Source: Bradyrhizobium sp. 170
Lineage (GTDB): Bacteria > Pseudomonadota > Alphaproteobacteria > Rhizobiales > Xanthobacteraceae
Direction of reading: 5' to 3'
NCBI RefSeq assembly: GCF_023101085.1
Contig: NZ_CP064703.1
Location: forward strand, 2,232,001-2,296,000
DNA: 64,000 nt
Shown piece by piece: positions 27,834 to 35,948 of the stretch. Position 1 is the first letter of the stretch. Each line of letters begins with the position of its first letter. The notes beneath the pieces were generated by a model. The model searched no databases. It was not told the DNA's origin and saw only the letters and a program-made list of their open reading frames with translations. A program made the translations under genes and the position numbers.

Positions 27834-28802
27834 TTAAACGCCGCCGTCGCGTTTGGGCTCCTGCTGCGCTCTCTCGATCATGGCGCGGGACACGACTTTT
27901 TCGGGGTCGCGCTCCCGATGGCGCGTTGCAAATTCCTCGTCGCTGAGCTCGCCATTGCCATAATCGGCGTAATCAAGGTGCTGCCAGCCTCCCTGGCTGA
28001 GATCCATGCCATAGAGGGGACCGACGAAGCCGCTCCGCGGGATGACATAGGCACGGACGAACGGAACGGTTTCGTAGGCGCGTTTCACGAACTGGGCGCC
28101 GGCCGTATTCTCGATGAACCAGGGCTGGGAGCCAAAATAGCCGAACTGCTTTGCGATGATGGCATTCAGCCGCTGCAGCGCCGCGAGCGCGTCCTCGCGC
28201 AAGGAATGGTAAGTGTCCGGATCGAAATGAATGGACCGGTTTCGAAGCTCGCCGAGCACGAGAAAATCCGCACCGACACCGTCCGCCAGGACGTCCCAGT
28301 CAGTCAGAACAGTGATGACGAACGCCCAGTTGTCGAAGGAGTCCTTGCGATAGACCTTCCGGTAATGCACGGACGATTTGAAGCTGTGGCGCAGGTCCAG
28401 CACGAGGTGATTGAGAATGCGCTCGCCGAGCGCGCAGGCCGCGACCAGGGCCGGGTAATAGAGACCAGCGACAAAGGACCGGCGTGCCTGCTCGTGGAAT
28501 TGATTGTGATACGCCAGCAGCGACATCGATTTCGGGCCGAGGTCCGTCACATTCTTGATGACGATGTCGATGTGCGCCGAGCCGTATTGCTGCTCAAGCC
28601 GCTTGATCGCCTGCGCGCGGTTCTCCTGATGGTTTCGCTTGACCGGCTCGTCCCAATGGTCCTCGGCTTCGGCAAGGCTCAAAGGCGTCGAGTCAAAATC
28701 AAACGAAAACGGATGGTAGCGGCGAAACCCATGATCGGCGAGGTCAGCATGGGCGCCATGGTCGTAGACCCCGCTGGTCAAATCGGCGATCGTCTTCCGC
28801 AT
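27834..28802 (-). CDS. Unidentified protein with a HEPN-like R-x4-H motif
   Basis: The 322-residue protein is mostly helical. Residues 100-200 contain YYPALVAACALGERILNHLV, then LGELRNRSIHFDP, where R187 to H192 fits the R-x4-6-H signature of HEPN RNase or RNA-binding domains and the general plan of those four-helix bundles. The rest is not recognised. It is convergent with the Wadjet operon (27 bases apart). HEPN domains are common in bacterial defence genes; catalytic activity here is only inferred. Confidence 0.6.
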   Translation of the reverse strand: MRKTIADLTSGVYDHGAHADLADHGFRRYHPFSFDFDSTPLSLAEAEDHWDEPVKRNHQENRAQAIKRLEQQYGSAHIDIVIKNVTDLGPKSMSLLAYHNQFHEQARRSFVAGLYYPALVAACALGERILNHLVLDLRHSFKSSVHYRKVYRKDSFDNWAFVITVLTDWDVLADGVGADFLVLGELRNRSIHFDPDTYHSLREDALAALQRLNAIIAKQFGYFGSQPWFIENTAGAQFVKRAYETVPFVRAYVIPRSGFVGPLYGMDLSQGGWQHLDYADYGNGELSDEEFATRHRERDPEKVVSRAMIERAQQEPKRDGGV

Positions 28803-29113
28803 TGCTCATACTACATCAGCCAGTTTCCATAAGGGCACGGCATTTGGTCAACCTCGAGCGCGCATCATGTCCTCGTGCGGTCGGCCAGCTTTGACGTGGC
28901 TTGGCAGCGCTGGTCGGCCTGCATGAGATCCGGATGGAGCATTTCAAGCGGGATGCGAGGCCGCTCCACGCGCAGGGCCAAACGTGCCCAGCATCCGTGA
29001 CAGAACGTCCTGTCAGCACGCCCGGGGTCTGCTGGGCCTAGCCGCGCCTGGCGCGGTGCTCCAGTTGGGTTCGCTGACAGTTGACTGCACCAAGCAACTG
29101 ATTCTCGATGCCC
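28803..29113. other. Intergenic region between divergent genes
   Basis: No supported gene. A minus-strand frame at 28816-29019 has no recognisable domain. From 29130 on the sequence becomes strongly A+T-rich, as expected at the promoter of the following large gene. Confidence 0.4.
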
Positions 29114-29143
29114 TTGATGATCGGCGACGCGGGAATCTAAATA
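29114..29143 (+). promoter_or_regulatory. Candidate sigma-70-type promoter of the STAND gene
   Basis: TTGATG (29114-29119), an 18-base spacer and TAAATA (29138-29143) stand in an A+T-rich block upstream of the 29212 gene. The match is moderate and unverified. Confidence 0.3.
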
Positions 29144-29205
29144 ACTAAAATTAAATCAATGGAGTACGAGGTAGGGTTGCAAATAACAGCTTGATCCGTT
29201 AAGGG

Positions 29206-29246
29206 ACCACGATGGTACATCTAGTGGATTTATGGACCATTGTGGT
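29206..29246. promoter_or_regulatory. Inverted repeat over the start of the HTH-STAND gene
   Basis: Arms ACCACGATGGT (29206-29216) and ACCATTGTGGT (29236-29246) are complementary at 10 of 11 positions with a 19-base spacer. They cover the first possible start codon (29212) and end just before the second (29254). Because the encoded protein begins with an MqsA-like DNA-binding domain, this is a natural site for autorepression. Confidence 0.5.
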
Positions 29247-32200
29247 GGTCTACATGACCGAAGCTAAGCCGAACGAGCTGACGCCGCACGAAATTCGCCG
29301 CATCCGTGAGAAAATCGGATTGTCGCAGGTCGAGGCTGGCGAGCTGCTTGGGGGCGGCCCGCGCGCCTTCACAAAATACGAGTCCGGCACGATCAAGCCG
29401 GCGTCAGCGACGGCGAATATCCTGCGCCTGCTGGACGCCAACCCCTCCGCCATCATCACGCTATCCGGCGGCAAGATCGCTCCGATGGAGGCGAATAGTA
29501 CCGGGCCGTTCGAGGTCACGGGCAAGCACATCGCGGCGCTCAGCCCCAGAAAGTTTGTGCTGCTCATGCGGCGGCTGCTCGACGGCGAGGCATGGAGCGG
29601 CAACCTGCCGATGGACGGCATCCACGTTGCTGCCAACATCACCGCCGCCGACGGCGGCGAGGATGCGCGCATCGAGTGGCAGAACGGCCCCGAGCGGACC
29701 AAGTTCTTGCCGAGCCGCATCTCGCAGTTCCAACTAAAGGCTGGTCCGATCTCGCCGGCGGAAGCCGGCGCGGACGTCCTGACGCCCACCGGCGAGGTCA
29801 AGTCGATGGTGCGCGACGCTTTGGAAAAGGGTGGCAGCTACGTCATGGCGTGCGGCCGCTCCTACGAGAACAAGCTTGTCAAGGCGCGCGCCGAAGCCAT
29901 CCGCAAAGCACTCGCAAAAGCCGGCCTCAAGGTCAGCCCCAATCAAGTTCAGTTCCGCGATGCCGATCAGCTCGCGTCGTGGGTCAATATCCTGCCGCCC
30001 GTTGCGACCTGGGTGCTCGAGCAGACGCAGCCCGGCCTGGTCGGGCCCTTCAAGGACTGGACGCACTGGGCCGGTCGCTTTGAAGGCTCGTTCTGGGTCC
30101 CGGATCCGCGCCTGCCTCCGTTCCGCGAGAAGCTCCGTTCGTTGGTGGGCAAGCCGCGCGGGGTTGCTCGCGTCGTAGGCCTTTCGGGCGTCGGCAAGTC
30201 GCGCCTGACGCATGAGGCGCTCGGTCCCACGGAAGAGGAAGAAGCGTCGGGCGTTCAGTTCTCCGACCTCGTTCTTTACTCGGTGGAATCCGAGGCCGGG
30301 CCGGTTGCCATCAAGAGCATCGTGCAGAGCCTCGTCGACTCGGGCTTCCGCGCGATCGTTGTCGTCGATCGCTGCCCGCTGGACTCGCATCATGATCTCG
30401 TCGCGATGGTGAGGCGTGCGGGCAGCCGCGTGTCGCTCATCACCATCGACCACGACGTTCCCCCATCGATTCAGGGCGACGACGAGTTGCTGATGGTCGA
30501 TCCGGCGAGCGATACCGTCGTGGAGGGCATGATCAAGCAGATCGCGCCTGACCTGCCGAGCGAGGATCATCGCCGTCTCTTAAGATTTGCGCGCGGTTTC
30601 CCACAGATGGCGACCTTGCTTGGCCAGGCATGGCTCAACGATATGCCCATCGCGGCGGCCACGGATGATGAGCTTATCGATCGGATTCTTCTCGGTCGAA
30701 GGCCAGCCGATCCGGTGCTGCTGAAGGATGCGGGAATGCTCCTGGGTGCGTTCCGGCTTCTCGGCACCACCGATGAATTGAACGACCTTACGCAGGTTGC
30801 ACAGTTTACGCGGGGCCGGTCCGTCGATGATCTCCGTGCTGCGTTCGCCGACCTGCAGGGGCGCGGCGTGGTGCAACAGCACGGGCGTCTTGCCAGCCTT
30901 CAACCCAAGCCGCTCGCGCTGGCGCTTGCCGAGCGGCAATGGCGGCAATGGGGGCAAGCAACATGGGACGGCATTCTCGCTGGCAATCTTCCGGAACGGC
31001 TTCGGCAGAATGCCGCGTGGCAACTCGCCCTCTTGAACACAGGTCCGGTCGCGCCGCAGGTTGCGCGCCACGTGATGCGTTTTGATGGCCCCTTCGCCTC
31101 GCTGGAAGCTCTCGGCCAGGAAGGTGCCGGCGACGTCGTCAGCGCCTTGGCGGAGATTGATGCCGAAGCGGTCGTGACGCTCCTCGAACACATCCTGAAC
31201 CCGCTCTCCATCAAGGAACTTGAAGACGTTCGGGGCGACTTGCGGCGGGGCCTTGTTCATGCGCTTGAGAAGATCGCTTTCATCGACACGGCCTTCGAGC
31301 GTGCCGCGCTGTTGTTGCTCAAACTCGCTGTCGCCGAAAACGAGCAGTGGGGTAACAACTCCGTTGGGCAGTTCAAGGCCTTGTTTCCGGTATTCGGGGG
31401 GAACACGACCGCCCCGGCCGGGCCCCGCCTACGCCTGTTGGACGAGTTGTTGCAGAGGGATGACCCGCAGGAAATGCCGATTGTGATCGACGCATTGTTG
31501 GACGCATCCAGCATGCACTCGCATGCAAGCATCATGGGCGCGGAAACGCATGGCAGCCGTCCGCAACTGGCTCCCTGGCAACCGAAATACTGGAAGGATG
31601 CGTGGGACTACGTGATTGCCTGCGTCGACCGGTTGGTTGCGATCGGCTTGCGCGACGACGCTCTCGGCTCAAGTGCGCGTAACGGGATCGCGCAGGAATT
31701 TCGCTCATACGTGGACGGCGGCCTGATCGACCACGTCGAGAGGTGGGTTGCGCAGGTTCAAGCGGTTCATCCGTACTGGCCTGCTGCCCTGAACGCGCTG
31801 GGCGATGTGCTGCAGTACGACTTAGCCTCGCTCAAGAACGACGAAGAGGCGCGCGTTCGCAAGCTCATTGCCGCTCTCTCTCCGCAAGATATCGCCGGCC
31901 GCATCCGCCTGCTCGTCACCGAGATGCCCTGGGATTATCCCGCCCATGCGAAGCTCGAATTTCATGAGCGGGAAAAGCACCAGGCCGACACGGTGCGCGC
32001 CTTGGCCAAAGAGGCGCTCGGGCAGCCCGAGACGCTACGGGCGGCGCTTGACGCCTTGTCCTGCGATGAGCAGCGAATGTCAGTCGCGTTCGGCAAAGCC
32101 ATCGGCGAGCTTGCCGGCGACCCGCTTGCGTGGGAAGAGTCGATCAAGCGCGCCTATGCTGCGACCGCCGAAGGCAAGCGGAACTACGGGTTGGTCACCG

Positions 32201-33285
32201 GTTACTATTCAGGCCTCGCTGCGCAGCACCCCGGCGCGGTCGACGCCTACAAGAACGAGGCCATCAACTCGAACGTCTTCGCGCCGACGCTGCCGTTCTT
32301 GTGCCTGTTGCTCGGCATCACGGCAGACGATGTTCGGCTGGTATGCAAGGGCCTGAAATCGGGCACGCTGCCGCCGGGCACGATGTCGCATTGGAGCATG
32401 GGCGGGGTGTTCGCCAAGCTTGACGCCGCCTCGGCAGCGCCCTTGTTCAACCAGCTCCTGAGCATGGACAGCGTAGCCTATTCGGTGGCGCTCGACGTCA
32501 TGGGAATGTTCGTCCATGGCAATCGCGATCGGCTTGAGGAATTGCGGCCCCAGATCATGCTGGCGGTTGACCACGTCGGTAAGCGGCCGAAGCGCCGCGG
32601 CTCGCAGATGAGCGCACATCACTTCGAGCACGTGGTGGCCTGGCTCCTCAAGAAGGGACGGGACGACACCGACGCCCGCGTGGCGGCCGGCAAGCTGGCG
32701 AACTATCTTGCGGCAAGCCCGGACGGGGATGCGGCCAAGATGATCAAGCCGCTGCTGCCAATCATGTTCAAAAACTTTGCGTCCATCGTCTGGCCGGTGT
32801 TCGGTAACGCGATCATTCGGGACCGTGCGACGGCATGGCGCATCGAACACGCAATCGGCGATGGATTTTCATTCGCCGACACCAAGCAGCCGGCCGTTTT
32901 GCACGTCCCCGAGGATATCTTGTTTTCCTGGGCGCACGCCAATCCCGAAGGGGGGTCTGCGTTCCTCGCGCGTACGTTGCCGGTTCTGAACTCGCGTGCG
33001 CCGGGGACCGAACGAAGCTTCCATCCTCTTATGATGCGGCTCCTGAACGAATTCGGTGACCGTGACGATGTGCGGCGCTACGTCATGCAGAATATGCACA
33101 CGTTCGGCTGGTCCGGGTCGCTGACCACCTATTTTGCACTTTACGAAGAGCCGCTCCGCTCGCTCTTCGAGCATCCGATCGGAGCCCTGCGGCGCTGGGC
33201 AACGGTCGCACACACGCAAATACGCAAGCAGGTTGAGTCCGCCAAACGTGATGATGACGAGCAAGATGCTCAATGGAACGCATGA
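29212..33285 (+). CDS. Giant HTH-nuclease-STAND NTPase fusion, candidate defence sensor
   Basis: The 1357-residue protein has four parts. Residues 23-75 are an MqsA-like HTH (LTPHEIRRIREKIGLSQVEA, then KYESGTIKPASATANILRLL). Residues 110-265 look like a PD-(D/E)XK nuclease: D147-G-G-E-D151, ARIEW, then QFQLK with K176. Residues 300-500 are a STAND-type P-loop NTPase with Walker A GLSGVGKS at 323-330, Walker B AIVVVD with D386 and a GFP motif at 462-464. The remaining roughly 850 residues are helical, repeat-like and probably sense a target. This plan resembles Avs-type sensors, in which target binding triggers oligomerisation and an N-terminal effector; an attached MqsA-type HTH is unusual. 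Start is 29212 (AAGGGA five bases upstream) or 29254. A peptidase-like gene follows at 33432. Confidence 0.75.
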   Translation: MVHLVDLWTIVVVYMTEAKPNELTPHEIRRIREKIGLSQVEAGELLGGGPRAFTKYESGTIKPASATANILRLLDANPSAIITLSGGKIAPMEANSTGPFEVTGKHIAALSPRKFVLLMRRLLDGEAWSGNLPMDGIHVAANITAADGGEDARIEWQNGPERTKFLPSRISQFQLKAGPISPAEAGADVLTPTGEVKSMVRDALEKGGSYVMACGRSYENKLVKARAEAIRKALAKAGLKVSPNQVQFRDADQLASWVNILPPVATWVLEQTQPGLVGPFKDWTHWAGRFEGSFWVPDPRLPPFREKLRSLVGKPRGVARVVGLSGVGKSRLTHEALGPTEEEEASGVQFSDLVLYSVESEAGPVAIKSIVQSLVDSGFRAIVVVDRCPLDSHHDLVAMVRRAGSRVSLITIDHDVPPSIQGDDELLMVDPASDTVVEGMIKQIAPDLPSEDHRRLLRFARGFPQMATLLGQAWLNDMPIAAATDDELIDRILLGRRPADPVLLKDAGMLLGAFRLLGTTDELNDLTQVAQFTRGRSVDDLRAAFADLQGRGVVQQHGRLASLQPKPLALALAERQWRQWGQATWDGILAGNLPERLRQNAAWQLALLNTGPVAPQVARHVMRFDGPFASLEALGQEGAGDVVSALAEIDAEAVVTLLEHILNPLSIKELEDVRGDLRRGLVHALEKIAFIDTAFERAALLLLKLAVAENEQWGNNSVGQFKALFPVFGGNTTAPAGPRLRLLDELLQRDDPQEMPIVIDALLDASSMHSHASIMGAETHGSRPQLAPWQPKYWKDAWDYVIACVDRLVAIGLRDDALGSSARNGIAQEFRSYVDGGLIDHVERWVAQVQAVHPYWPAALNALGDVLQYDLASLKNDEEARVRKLIAALSPQDIAGRIRLLVTEMPWDYPAHAKLEFHEREKHQADTVRALAKEALGQPETLRAALDALSCDEQRMSVAFGKAIGELAGDPLAWEESIKRAYAATAEGKRNYGLVTGYYSGLAAQHPGAVDAYKNEAINSNVFAPTLPFLCLLLGITADDVRLVCKGLKSGTLPPGTMSHWSMGGVFAKLDAASAAPLFNQLLSMDSVAYSVALDVMGMFVHGNRDRLEELRPQIMLAVDHVGKRPKRRGSQMSAHHFEHVVAWLLKKGRDDTDARVAAGKLANYLAASPDGDAAKMIKPLLPIMFKNFASIVWPVFGNAIIRDRATAWRIEHAIGDGFSFADTKQPAVLHVPEDILFSWAHANPEGGSAFLARTLPVLNSRAPGTERSFHPLMMRLLNEFGDRDDVRRYVMQNMHTFGWSGSLTTYFALYEEPLRSLFEHPIGALRRWATVAHTQIRKQVESAKRDDDEQDAQWNA

Positions 33286-33431
33286 CTTTGCCGCCGGAAA
33301 AAACGGAAATGTTCGCAACGTCAACCGGCCGCGCCTGTCGACCAGCGCATCAAGACATGAAGTAGCTTAGCGCCGCTGAGGGCAATGAAAGTGACATGGG
33401 CTGACAATTCGCGCACGCTTCACGCGTTATA

Positions 33432-34481
33432 ATGCAGTTGATGAGCGATTCGATCCCGACGGAGAAAGAGCAATCTGGCGCGCCTGAGGCGGATCTGCCG
33501 CCGCCGAGCGCGCCTGAGAATATTTCCGTAAGCTTGCGGGGTTTCGACACCGAGGATCATGCTCGCGCTTTCGGCAATTTGCTTGCGACCTATGTACGGG
33601 AGCTCAGCCGCCATATCGACCTCAGCGCGTTGGATGGGATTACTGTCGCATTCAACTACGCGCAGGCGCTGCTTGACCTGGATCGTGGGTATGCGACATG
33701 CCATAAACTGACCCCCTCGGACGGCATTGCGTATGGGGTGGCCATGACGCCTTCTGTCATGCGCGAGGGCTGCGTCGAAAGCCATATGCTCTTTCATGCA
33801 GGCGTCCTGCTTGCGCTCGAAGACGAAATGCACGAGCTCTATGGGCAGGCGCTTCACATGCTCGCGCACGAATGCGCGCATGTTGAAGTCACGGAGTGCT
33901 TCAACGCGGCCTTCCCGGGCATGCTCTTGCAAACCAAGGTCGGGGCGCATGAGCGCTACCGCTGGGACATCATCAACGCGTGCTGGGACGAGTATGCGGT
34001 GACGCAAATTTGCTCGCCCTTCGGGCGCCGCCCGACCGATGACTACGAGGAGACATTCATCACCGCTCTCACAGAGACCCGGCAACACGCGAACAATTTC
34101 ATCAAAGCCTACCGTCTGCACGCCGACCATGGCCGGATCACGAGTGAGGTTTATGGCGCCTATGGCGAACTGATGAAATTCGCAGCCTATCATCTCGGCA
34201 ACATGACCGGGCTGGGCTTGACGCTCGATGATCGACCGATGACGAAAGCCGCGCTCGAAGGGCATTGGTTCGCCCCTTACTTTGAAAAGCTCAAAGAAAC
34301 TTGTGCTGCGATCGCCGAGGATTACGGGACGTGGAAGGATCGCAGCATCTTTGAGGCGCTGGGCGATCTGGCAGACGAGATCGTCGTCGACGGCGGCGTC
34401 ATTATATATGGCGACCGCGACGACGGCGGATTTGCCGTGAAAATCCCGTTCACGCCTGAAACCATGCCGGACATGCCCTAG
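33432..34481 (+). CDS. HExxH metallopeptidase-like protein next to the STAND gene
   Basis: The 349-residue protein carries HECAH at residues 146-150 inside LHMLAHECAHVEV, and downstream WDEYAV with E187, which can be the third zinc ligand of a gluzincin-type metallopeptidase. No signal peptide is present, so it should act in the cytoplasm. It lies 146 bases after the STAND gene on the same strand. A processing enzyme or protease effector is possible. No family name is recognised; a shift to ATG 33441 is possible. The N-terminal 30 residues are Pro/Glu-rich and probably disordered. Confidence 0.65.
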   Translation: MQLMSDSIPTEKEQSGAPEADLPPPSAPENISVSLRGFDTEDHARAFGNLLATYVRELSRHIDLSALDGITVAFNYAQALLDLDRGYATCHKLTPSDGIAYGVAMTPSVMREGCVESHMLFHAGVLLALEDEMHELYGQALHMLAHECAHVEVTECFNAAFPGMLLQTKVGAHERYRWDIINACWDEYAVTQICSPFGRRPTDDYEETFITALTETRQHANNFIKAYRLHADHGRITSEVYGAYGELMKFAAYHLGNMTGLGLTLDDRPMTKAALEGHWFAPYFEKLKETCAAIAEDYGTWKDRSIFEALGDLADEIVVDGGVIIYGDRDDGGFAVKIPFTPETMPDMP

Positions 34482-34851
34482 CCAGATTGAGCATTTGGCG
34501 CGCTCCTGGCGACGCTCTCGCAGAAATGACCGAGCCCTTGGCGACTAAAGAAGCAGAGGCACCCGCTGTCGGGGCAGTGATAGCGACGCCGAAGGCGGGA
34601 CACGAGAGCGAGTGCAGTCGCGAGACCGGTTAACAAGGCACCCGGGCGACGGGCAGTGATAGCGACGACGGCATGAAATGACGGCGGGACCTTCGCCCGA
34701 GTGCCTCCGGCGAGCGACACATTATGAGCACGCAAGGATCGAAGCTGGAAAGTCGGGTCGGCTCGGTTCGGAAGAGCCAATCGGCGCTTGGCGAAGAAGC
34801 CCCGGTCAACTCGTGCCCGGCATAATAATGTCTCACTTCAGTCGGGCTGCA
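34482..34851. other. Non-coding region with a duplicated 32-bp unit
   Basis: Units at 34557-34588 and 34636-34667 share their first nine and last 17 bases (common core GGGCAGTGATAGCGACG) and differ in six central positions; they start 79 bp apart. No gene with a recognisable product is present on either strand. It separates the convergent STAND/peptidase genes and the frameshifted gene at 34852-35713. Confidence 0.5.
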
Positions 34852-35713
34852 TCAAGCCGGAAACTTATACCCTCGCTCCCTTAGCGTGCTGCCATATTCC
34901 GAGGGCGACCACTGCGGAGAAGCTTTGAGCCGGAAGAAGGCGCGAGAAGCTTCATCACCTGTGAGTGCGAAGTCCCAGCCATATTGCGCACAGAGCATGA
35001 TGAAGAAGGCCGTCAGGGCGTCGAACGCAGCATCAAGCGACGCTTGGGGGAAATTGCTGTCCCGATTGTGCTTTACTCCATTATACGCGCCGTACCATGG
35101 CAAGTCTTTCGTGCCGTGTCGCCAGCCAACAAAGGGGCGGCGTTCAGTCATCCATGGGTAGTACGGAAACTCCACCGCATATTCTGCCAGTTTCATCGCC
35201 GAGCACAGCTTGACATAATGCGTTGTATTTTCGGCTGGCGCTTTGTGAGCCCCGAGAATGGCTTTCCATTGTGACTCCAATTCCGTGCAGGCGAGTATGA
35301 GCACATTCCGCATTTCGTGCCCGTAAGCTTTGAAGTTGGCCTCCATTTGCTGAACAACGCGGCATATCTGCTCGAGCTGCTGGATAAGAGCGTGAAGCTG
35401 TCCGCTTGCGCTCGCGCGGTGGCTCAGCGCCTCAAGGCTCTGATCGCAGTTGCGCCCCTGGCTTTCCCCAAGGATCGGGCGGGGCCATGCCAGCGTAGTA
35501 TACGCCGGGTTCAAGCTCGAGTTCATCAAACATAGTCGTGGGATTGTGCCCGCGCAGGGTTTCGAGCGTTGTCTTGCCTGGCGGGGCGGGAACCCGGTTC
35601 TGCTCTGAGTCCGTAACGTCGATGCGTTTGGCCATGGATTCACCAACTTCCCAAACGCCGAGAACCTGGCTCGGCTCGAAGCCATGGTTACTGACATGAA
35701 TGAAGTAGCGCAA
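34852..35713 (-). pseudogene. Frameshifted gene, HEPN-like C-terminal region
   Basis: Two overlapping minus-strand frames form one protein. The first (35713 down to 35432) starts with TTG after GGGGGAA and reads MRYFIHVSNHGFEPSQVLGV onward to DELELEPGVYYAGMAPPDPW. The second (about 35470 down to 34852) continues with ESQGRNCDQSLEALSH and a helical domain (LEQICRVVQQMEANFKAYGH) ending with GVKHNRDSNFPQASLDAAFD. The shift falls at a run of four C on the plus strand (35466-35469); removing one base joins the frames. It may be a true frameshift mutation, a sequencing error or, less likely, programmed. The helical end with YNGVKHNR resembles HEPN-type folds. Intact, it would have about 286 residues. 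Confidence 0.65.
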
Positions 35714-35948
35714 TGCTTCCCCCGCTGAAAGCCGTTGTCGTCAGTGCTTGTTCTCAATGGCCTTGCCGAGGCGATGCATTTCAACGTTCAAGTCGATCTC
35801 GTCCAGCGTAATGATGCGCGCGTGCGCGGGCGACCCGGATAGGGAACAAGCGGAAGAATGACTCTTGTACGCTTTGGCCGCGATTAAAGACGGTCGCGGA
35901 AACTCGCTTCCAGTTGTCGCTGCGTGAGTCTGATGCGGTGGTCACAAA

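Noticed and set aside
34557..34667. CRISPR array or retron non-coding RNA at the duplicated unit
   Set aside because: Only two units are present, with no cas genes or reverse transcriptase nearby, so neither label is supported.
35741..35940. Minus-strand frame ending LNVEMHRLGKAIENKH, upstream of the frameshifted gene
   Set aside because: It reads like the tail of a protein but has no start codon and no ribosome binding site; at most it is a remnant.
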